Origin: Candidatus Woesearchaeota archaeon
GTDB taxonomy: Archaea; Nanobdellota; Nanobdellia; Woesearchaeales; GW2011-AR4
Direction: 5' to 3'
Assembly: GCA_016211245.1 (NCBI GenBank)
Contig: JACQSQ010000078.1
Span: 1-6,764 of the forward strand
DNA: 6,764 nt
Shown here: positions 1 through 4,263 of the stretch, one piece after another
Position numbering within the stretch: the stretch's first letter is position 1
How the letters are laid out: the number at the start of each line of letters is the position of its first letter
Made by a program: the position numbers and the translations under genes
The notes under the pieces: model-generated
Told to the model about the DNA's origin: nothing
Seen by the model: the letters and a program-made list of their open reading frames with translations, nothing else
Databases searched by the model: none

Positions 1-375
1 AGCCCATACTCAGTATCTTGGAACACAGCAAGCTCTTCAAATGGCCAGCACACTTTGCAGGCAAGGGCAAGGGATGCTGCAGGAAATCTAGGATTTTCAA
101 GTTTAATTAACGTCACAGTTGACAATTTTGTTGATATAACTTCGCCAAACGTTACTGTAACTTCTCCTTTAAACAATTCAAATATTAATGGAACAATAAC
201 AGTAAGCGCAGCGGCAGCAGATAACCTAGGTGTTATTGGAGTTCAATTTAAATTAGATGGAGCTAATTTAGGCCCTGAGGACGCTTCAAGCCCGTATCTT
301 GTTAATTGGGACACAACAACTGCAGCAAATGGGCAACATATTTTGTCTGCAACTGCGAGAGATGCTGTAGGAAAT
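1..375 (+). repeat. Tandem Ig-like repeats, period about 288 bp
   Basis: Bases 1-87 and 289-375 encode equivalent parts of two successive Ig-like repeats and are still alike in DNA, for example both start with agcc and share the gatgctg.aggaaat ending. The period is 288 bp, or 96 codons. The first copy is cut by the window edge, so more copies may lie upstream. The likeness is a coding-level domain duplication, not a mobile repeat. Confidence 0.75.
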
Positions 376-1053
376 GTAAACTCGCATTCCGTAGTTGTTA
401 ATGTGGCAAATGCTCCACCGCCCCAGCCAAGCGATCTTGTCGCAGCCTATGGATTTAATGAAGGCAATGGAACAAATGCTGCTGATTCATCCGGAAACGG
501 ATTAACCGGAGCTATATCTGGAGCCACATGGACTACAGGAAAATATGGAAATGCACTGCAGTTTGATGGAACTAATGACTGGGTCACTATAAATGATAAT
601 ATTTTGCTTGACCTGACAAATGGGATGACCATTGAGGCTTGGGTTAAGCCATCTTCATTAAGCGGATGGACTACTGTGGCTTTGAAAGAAAGATCTGGCG
701 GACTGGCTTATGCACTTTATGCTTCTGACGGCAGCTCAAGACCGCCTGCAGTCTATGCAAATATTGGCGGTTTTGACAGTTCCGCAATTGATACGCAACT
801 ACTAGCTCTCAATACATGGACTCACATTGCAGGAACTTACGATGGCTCTGTATTGAGATTTTATAGAAATGGTGTGCTCGTAGCAAGCAATTCCAATCCC
901 GGCACTATAACCACATCAACTGGAGCGTTAAGGATTGGCGGCAATTCAGTATGGGGGGAATATTTGAATGGAGCAATAGATGAAGTAAGAATTTATAAAA
1001 TCGCGCTTACACAAGCAGAAATACAAAATGGCATGAGTATCCCGATAAGTTGA
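1..1053 (+). CDS. Ig-like repeat and LamG-domain surface protein, 5' partial
   Basis: The frame is open from the left edge, so 350 C-terminal residues are visible and the true start lies outside; the TTG at 55 is only an internal leucine codon. Residues 1 to about 42 are the end of one Ig-like repeat (Big_7/Big_9 type, with SPYSVSW, NGQH and ARDAAGN). Residues about 45-137 are a complete second repeat with the same landmarks (SPYLVNW, NGQH, ARDAVGN). After a proline linker (PPPQP), residues about 145-345 form a LamG/concanavalin A-like fold: AYGFNEGNG, DSSGNGLTG, ALQFDGTNDWV, MTIEAWVKP, WTHIAGTYDG, RFYRNG and GAIDEVRIY are its typical strands. Such proteins are exported and usually bind glycans or surfaces. 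No sorting signal or membrane anchor follows LamG, which ends at the C-terminus. The ligand cannot be read from the sequence. The gene converges on the SemiSWEET gene, with 8 bases between stop codons. Confidence 0.9.
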   Translation, partial: SPYSVSWNTASSSNGQHTLQARARDAAGNLGFSSLINVTVDNFVDITSPNVTVTSPLNNSNINGTITVSAAAADNLGVIGVQFKLDGANLGPEDASSPYLVNWDTTTAANGQHILSATARDAVGNVNSHSVVVNVANAPPPQPSDLVAAYGFNEGNGTNAADSSGNGLTGAISGATWTTGKYGNALQFDGTNDWVTINDNILLDLTNGMTIEAWVKPSSLSGWTTVALKERSGGLAYALYASDGSSRPPAVYANIGGFDSSAIDTQLLALNTWTHIAGTYDGSVLRFYRNGVLVASNSNPGTITTSTGALRIGGNSVWGEYLNGAIDEVRIYKIALTQAEIQNGMSIPIS

Positions 1054-1079
1054 TTTTTTAGTTATTTATTATATTTTAT
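1054..1079 (+). terminator. T-rich archaeal-type terminator of the LamG gene
   Basis: Six T residues directly follow the TGA stop, and the T-rich stretch continues for about 20 bases into the 3' end of the convergent gene. Archaeal RNA polymerase terminates at U-rich tracts without needing a hairpin, and none is evident here. No comparable T run is seen for the opposing minus-strand gene. Confidence 0.5.
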
Positions 1080-1316
1080 CTTAAGAAATAGCTGGTAAGC
1101 TACAATTACCCCAAAAATAATATTCATTACCTGAACTGGTTTTGAATCTATCAAAAAACCGTAAATAATCCAGAAAACTGTTCCAACAAAAGTCGCAACA
1201 ATCATCCACAAAGACAAATCCTCAACGCTTTTTGTCCTGTAAGACTTAATGACTTGCGGAATGAAACTAATCATGATAAAAATCCCGCCTAGATAGCCGA
1301 TAGTGTCTTGAAGCAT
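1062..1316 (-). CDS. SemiSWEET sugar transporter (PQ-loop/MtN3 family)
   Basis: An 84-residue membrane protein with three predicted helices (about residues 5-24, 36-56 and 61-79), the size and layout of the prokaryotic SemiSWEET half-transporters. The PQ motif is at Pro20-Gln21 (SFIPQVIKSYRTKS), followed by the usual SVEDLSLWM loop. Trp49 and Asn65 sit where SemiSWEETs have their conserved sugar-pocket Trp and Asn. Family members work as homodimers and move mono- or disaccharides across the cytoplasmic membrane by facilitated diffusion; the substrate here is unknown. The start is the ATG at 1316. No TATA box is seen at the spacing used by the other genes, and the gene starts 30 bases after the stop of the upstream Cys-rich gene on the same strand, so co-transcription with it is likely. 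The gene is AT-rich compared with the DUF59 gene. Confidence 0.9.
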   Translation of the reverse strand: MLQDTIGYLGGIFIMISFIPQVIKSYRTKSVEDLSLWMIVATFVGTVFWIIYGFLIDSKPVQVMNIIFGVIVAYQLFLKIKYNK

Positions 1317-1346
1317 TTTAAATTATTGATTTATCTTGTTTAACGG

Positions 1347-1730
1347 TCAATAACATTTTTTTGAGCAAGTCAAAAGTTTTTCTTCTCTTAACTGCGTATC
1401 AATAAGTTGCTCGTCGCTCAAATCGCCTTGCGGAAATTCTTTAAGTCCAGACTCTTCTCTACAATTGTCAATGCATCCTAGACAATTCTCTTTAAATTTT
1501 AAATCATAGCCGCATCTAAAATTTCTAACTTTGCAGTCTTTGAAACATTCTGATTCTGGATATTGAAAATCAGTATATTGCGCTGTGCCTTCTATTCTAG
1601 AGTCGGAAGAACAAACTGCTACTTCATCATAACATTGAATATCAAAAATAGCAAAATTAAAGTAAGAAGATATATAAAAGATTAAGATTACACCTACAAA
1701 TATCATAAAAAATAAAACAATCTTATTCAT
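1347..1730 (-). CDS. Small membrane-anchored protein with ten cysteines, unknown function
   Basis: No family is recognised. The 127 residues begin with one hydrophobic segment (residues about 4-29, starting MNKIVLFFMIF) that can serve as an uncleaved signal anchor, placing the rest outside the cell; no clear cleavage site is seen. The outer part carries ten cysteines at 33, 40, 62, 66, 73, 83, 86, 90, 122 and 126. Their number is even, and they include CxxxC pairs (62/66, 86/90, 122/126) and one CxxC (83/86), which fits a disulfide-stabilised domain but could also bind metal. The acidic segment at about 92-118 has no cysteines. The start is the ATG at 1730, supported by a TATA-like box centred 27 bases upstream. 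It probably heads a two-gene unit with the SemiSWEET gene. Whether it assists the transporter is unknown. Confidence 0.75.
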   Translation of the reverse strand: MNKIVLFFMIFVGVILIFYISSYFNFAIFDIQCYDEVAVCSSDSRIEGTAQYTDFQYPESECFKDCKVRNFRCGYDLKFKENCLGCIDNCREESGLKEFPQGDLSDEQLIDTQLREEKLLTCSKKCY

Positions 1731-1750
1731 GTCTGAACCATTAGAATCAT

Positions 1751-1760
1751 TATATTTAAA
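1751..1760 (-). promoter_or_regulatory. TATA-box promoter of the ten-cysteine protein gene
   Basis: Read on the minus strand the sequence is TTTAAATATA, a very good archaeal TATA box. The centre of its TTTAAAT part (1757) is 27 bases before the A of the ATG at 1730, so transcription should begin at or next to the start codon, giving a leaderless mRNA. It lies in the 44-base gap behind the DUF59 gene, which therefore need not be co-transcribed. Confidence 0.65.
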
Positions 1761-1774
1761 TTATTCTATAAAAG

Positions 1775-2071
1775 TCAAATCCCCAGCGCCATCCTTGCTT
1801 CCTCAGTCATCTTGTCGGGGCCCCAGACTGGGGTAAATGTGATTTCAACATCAACTTCGCCAACACCATCAACAGCTGAAACCTGCCTTCTTACATCATC
1901 CAGCAATGCTGGCCCATACGGGCACATTGGAGAGGTAAAAGTCATAAGTATCTTCACCTTGGACCCTTCCACGCTCACATCATATACCAGCCCCAAGCTC
2001 CATATGTCCAGCTGTATCTCTGGGTCATAAATTTTCTTCAGGGTTTCTATGATTTGCTCTTTTGCCGCCAT
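1775..2071 (-). CDS. DUF59/MIP18-family Fe-S cluster assembly protein
   Basis: A 98-residue protein covering the whole DUF59 (MIP18/PaaD/SufT-like) fold. Landmarks are YDPEI at 15-19, LGLVYDV at 26-32, the MTFTSPMCP segment at 43-51 with the conserved Cys50, and PVWGPDKMTEEAR at 81-93, ending ALGI as many stand-alone members do. Stand-alone DUF59 proteins act in the cytoplasm in maturation or carriage of Fe-S clusters, with the cysteine as the key residue. The ATG at 2071 (MAAKEQ) is preferred over the in-frame ATG at 2077 (MPMAAKEQ): only 2071 lies 27 bases from the centre of the TATA-like half-site upstream. The gene is clearly richer in G+C than the two genes downstream. It is divergent from a PaaK-like ligase, but nothing shows a phenylacetate pathway, so a PaaD role is not claimed. 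Confidence 0.9.
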   Translation of the reverse strand: MAAKEQIIETLKKIYDPEIQLDIWSLGLVYDVSVEGSKVKILMTFTSPMCPYGPALLDDVRRQVSAVDGVGEVDVEITFTPVWGPDKMTEEARMALGI

Positions 2072-2084
2072 AGGCATAGAAATC

Positions 2085-2101
2085 TTTTTATGTTATAAAA
2101 A
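2085..2101. promoter_or_regulatory. Palindromic divergent TATA promoter
   Basis: The 17 bases TTTTTATGTTATAAAAA are a perfect 7-bp inverted repeat (TTTTTAT / ATAAAAA) around a 3-base centre, lying in the 43-base gap between the DUF59 and PaaK-like genes. Each half-site reads as a TATA box on its own strand. The half-site centre at 2088 is 27 bases before the ATG at 2115, and the centre at 2098 is 27 bases before the ATG at 2071. The two overlapping boxes can hardly be bound by TBP at the same time, so the two genes probably compete for initiation. Confidence 0.65.
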
Positions 2102-2114
2102 TGTTTTGCCGCAT

Positions 2115-3539
2115 ATGGCAAACTGGCGCCGATTGGAATGCTTAAAACCGGAGAGAATCAGGAAGCTGCAGGACAGCCTATTAAAGGATTTCATAAAATA
2201 CCAGATTCCATACCACCCATATTACAGGGAGTTATTCAAAAAAAGCAAGATAAAATTTTCAGGCATAAAAACGACTAATGACTTGGAGAAACTGCCGTTC
2301 ACGACAAAGGAAAGCATAGCCCCTTCCAAGCAAGAGCCAAAAAAATTTCTTGATTTTATTCTGCAGCCAAACAGGCAATTGATAAAGCAGCATGCGGCAA
2401 TTGATAAAAAGATAAAGATAATCTTTAACAAAAAGCACATTTATCACGAGTACAAGCCGGTTCATATCCATTTTACAACCGGAAGAAGTGCAATGTCTGT
2501 TCCTGTTTTTTACACGCCCCGTGATTTGCAAATGCTGGAAGAAAGCGGCAGGAGAATGATGGATGTGCTAAATGTCTCAGACAACAGCGTTGTGATCAAT
2601 GCATTTCCTTATGCGCCTCATCTTGCTTTCTGGCAAGCTTTTTACGCCATCAAAGGAGCCAATCTCCTTTCCCTCAACACCGGCGGAGGAAAGATCTTAG
2701 GGACTGAAAAGATATTGAGGTCTATCCGGAGCATGAAGGCAAGCCTGCTGGCAGGGATGCCAGGCTATTTGTACCATTTAGTCAGGGCAGGCAAAGCCAG
2801 CAAAATTGATTTAAGTACTGTGGAGCTGGTAGTTTTTGGCGGCGAGCGTGTTCCAATGGGATTAAGGGATAAGGTAAAAGGATACTTGCGAAACAATGGC
2901 GCAAGAATCCTGTCAACGTATGCGTTTACAGAGGGAAAGACCGCATGGGTCGAATGCAATGAAGATTCCGGCTATCACCTCTATCCGGACTTTGAATATA
3001 TAGAAGTTGTTGACAAGGATGGCAAAAGGGTAGGGGAAGGTGAAAAAGGGGAGATTGTATACACCTCTCTTGATTGGAGAGGCACGGTATTATTAAGGTA
3101 CAAAACTGGAGATATAACAAATGGCATTTATTACGAAAAATGCCGGCACTGCAAAAGAAACCTGCCCAGGCTCGGCGGCAATATAGAAAGAAAATCCGAG
3201 TATACTGAGTTCAGGCTTACAAAAATAAAGGGCAGCTTCGTCAACCTGAATGTTTTCTTCCCTATTATGATGGCAAACAAGGATATTGAGGAATGGCAAA
3301 TAGAAATCAAAAAGAGAAATAACAACCCGTACGAAATTGATGAATTAATCTTGTATGTTGCCCCCAGAAAAAATGCAGATATTAAAAGGTTAAAGCAAAG
3401 CTTAAAAAACAGGATTTTCAGTGAAACTGAGGTAAATCCGTCAATAATTTTGGTCAGCCTTAAGGAGTTATTGGGCAGATTAGGCATGGAAACGGAGCTT
3501 AAGGAAAAAAGAATTATTGACAGCCGCAAAAAACTTTAG
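2115..3539 (+). CDS. Adenylate-forming enzyme, phenylacetate-CoA ligase (PaaK/CapK)-like
   Basis: A 474-residue member of the ANL superfamily closest in motif style to PaaK/CapK. These enzymes activate a carboxylic acid with ATP to an acyl-AMP and often pass it to CoA; the acid here is unknown. Visible motifs are LPFTTKES at 60-67, the nucleotide P-loop at about 119-130 (HFTTGRSAMSVP), FGGERV at 241-246, YAFTEG at 269-274, LLRYKTGD at 326-333, a CxxC (CRHC) at 343-346, and the C-terminal KEKRIIDSR with Lys463 where the A10 catalytic lysine is expected. The P-loop departs from the usual SGTTGKP pattern, and about 30 extra residues precede it. The start is set at the ATG at 2115, 27 bases after a TATA half-site; the longer frame from 2049 would run into the divergent DUF59 gene and its extra residues look non-native. 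pcm follows after 37 bases. Confidence 0.82.
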   Translation: MANWRRLECLKPERIRKLQDSLLKDFIKYQIPYHPYYRELFKKSKIKFSGIKTTNDLEKLPFTTKESIAPSKQEPKKFLDFILQPNRQLIKQHAAIDKKIKIIFNKKHIYHEYKPVHIHFTTGRSAMSVPVFYTPRDLQMLEESGRRMMDVLNVSDNSVVINAFPYAPHLAFWQAFYAIKGANLLSLNTGGGKILGTEKILRSIRSMKASLLAGMPGYLYHLVRAGKASKIDLSTVELVVFGGERVPMGLRDKVKGYLRNNGARILSTYAFTEGKTAWVECNEDSGYHLYPDFEYIEVVDKDGKRVGEGEKGEIVYTSLDWRGTVLLRYKTGDITNGIYYEKCRHCKRNLPRLGGNIERKSEYTEFRLTKIKGSFVNLNVFFPIMMANKDIEEWQIEIKKRNNNPYEIDELILYVAPRKNADIKRLKQSLKNRIFSETEVNPSIILVSLKELLGRLGMETELKEKRIIDSRKKL

Positions 3540-3546
3540 CAAAAAA

Positions 3547-3554
3547 TTTAAGTA
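3547..3554 (+). promoter_or_regulatory. Candidate TATA-box promoter of pcm
   Basis: TTTAAGTA lies in the short gap after the PaaK-like stop codon and is preceded by an A run that could act as BRE. The TTTAAGT part is centred at 3550, 27 bases before the ATG at 3577. This spacing matches the other promoters here and supports the ATG at 3577 over the in-frame TTG at 3517 or 3556. Read-through from the upstream gene is also possible, since no T-rich terminator separates them. Confidence 0.5.
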
Positions 3555-3576
3555 TTTGCCTGCCTTTGCACCCGGC

Positions 3577-4218
3577 ATGATACAAAAAATAGGCTTATTG
3601 GACTTCTGGAAGCAGAATTTTGGTTTCAGGCCTGAGGAAATAAAGGCTTTTAAGGAAGTGAAAAGAGAATACTTTATTCCCAAGCAGCTGAAAAACGCAG
3701 CCTATCAGGATGTGCCGCTGCCTTTGCTCAGGGGCAAGACAATTTCACAGCCTACCACTGTGATGATAATGACTCACGCGCTGGAATTAAAGCCAGATGA
3801 AAAGGTTTTTGAAGTCGGAACCGGCTCAGGCTATCAGGCTGCTATCATCGCAAAGATTGTTGGTCAAACGGGAAAGGTCTTGACAACAGAAGTAATCCCG
3901 GAACTTATACAGCTTGCAAAGCAAAACCTAAAAAGGACAGGCATCCGAAATGTCTTTATTCTCGAAGAAGACGGCTCAAGAGGCATACCATCAGAAGCCC
4001 CTTTTGACAAGATAATCATAACTGCTGCATGCAGGGAATTCCCAAAAGAGCTTGTAAACCAGTTAAAGCCCAACGGGATAATAATAGGACCTGTTGGAAA
4101 TGTGCAGGAACAGGAAATGGTAAGGGGCACAAAAGGCAGCAATGGGCATCTTGAATTGGAATTTTTAGGCCCTTTTTTGTTTACCCCAATGTACGGCAGG
4201 TACGGGTTTGAGGTTTGA
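3577..4218 (+). CDS. pcm: Protein-L-isoaspartate O-methyltransferase
   Basis: A 213-residue cytoplasmic protein-repair enzyme that methylates the alpha-carboxyl of L-isoaspartyl residues with S-adenosylmethionine, which starts their conversion back to aspartate. The family layout is intact: VKREYFIP at 28-35, AAYQDVPLP at 41-49, the substrate-side TISQP at 55-59 with the conserved serine, SAM motif I VFEVGTGSGYQAA at 77-89, acidic Glu105 after it for the ribose, EDGSRG at 131-136, PFDKIIITAA at 142-151 and GPVG at 171-174. Length is usual for prokaryotic PIMT. An in-frame TTG at 3517 would add 20 residues and overlap the PaaK-like gene by 23 bases; the ATG at 3577 is chosen for its TATA spacing and the normal family N-terminus. 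Confident identification; only the start is open. Confidence 0.95.
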   Translation: MIQKIGLLDFWKQNFGFRPEEIKAFKEVKREYFIPKQLKNAAYQDVPLPLLRGKTISQPTTVMIMTHALELKPDEKVFEVGTGSGYQAAIIAKIVGQTGKVLTTEVIPELIQLAKQNLKRTGIRNVFILEEDGSRGIPSEAPFDKIIITAACREFPKELVNQLKPNGIIIGPVGNVQEQEMVRGTKGSNGHLELEFLGPFLFTPMYGRYGFEV

Positions 4219-4229
4219 AAAGAAAAAAG

Positions 4230-4239
4230 CTTAAATATA
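4230..4239 (+). promoter_or_regulatory. BRE/TATA promoter of the large Cys-rich gene
   Basis: CTTAAATATA preceded by a purine run (AAAAGAAAAAAG) makes a good archaeal BRE plus TATA pair in the 45-base gap after pcm. Its centre is about 30 bases before the ATG at 4264, so the predicted transcript would have a leader of only a few bases. The large gene is therefore likely transcribed on its own. Confidence 0.65.
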
Positions 4240-4263
4240 ACCATTCTCATTAAAATAAAAGTT

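Noticed and set aside
1814..1838. GGGGCCCC and CCCCAGACTGGGG as a possible hairpin terminator
   Set aside because: It lies inside the conserved PVWGPDKM coding segment of the DUF59 gene and no T run follows.
2049..2114. An N-terminal extension of the PaaK-like protein from an upstream ATG
   Set aside because: It would overlap the divergent DUF59 gene and its promoter, and the hydrophobic residues it adds have no counterpart in the family; the ATG at 2115 fits the TATA spacing.
3131..3529. Minus-strand open frame of 132 codons
   Set aside because: Shadow of the C-terminal half of the PaaK-like gene, which shows conserved motifs in the plus frame.
1775..3539. A phenylacetate degradation cluster (PaaD-like beside PaaK-like)
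   Set aside because: The genes are divergent, DUF59 is a general Fe-S family, and no other paa gene is present.
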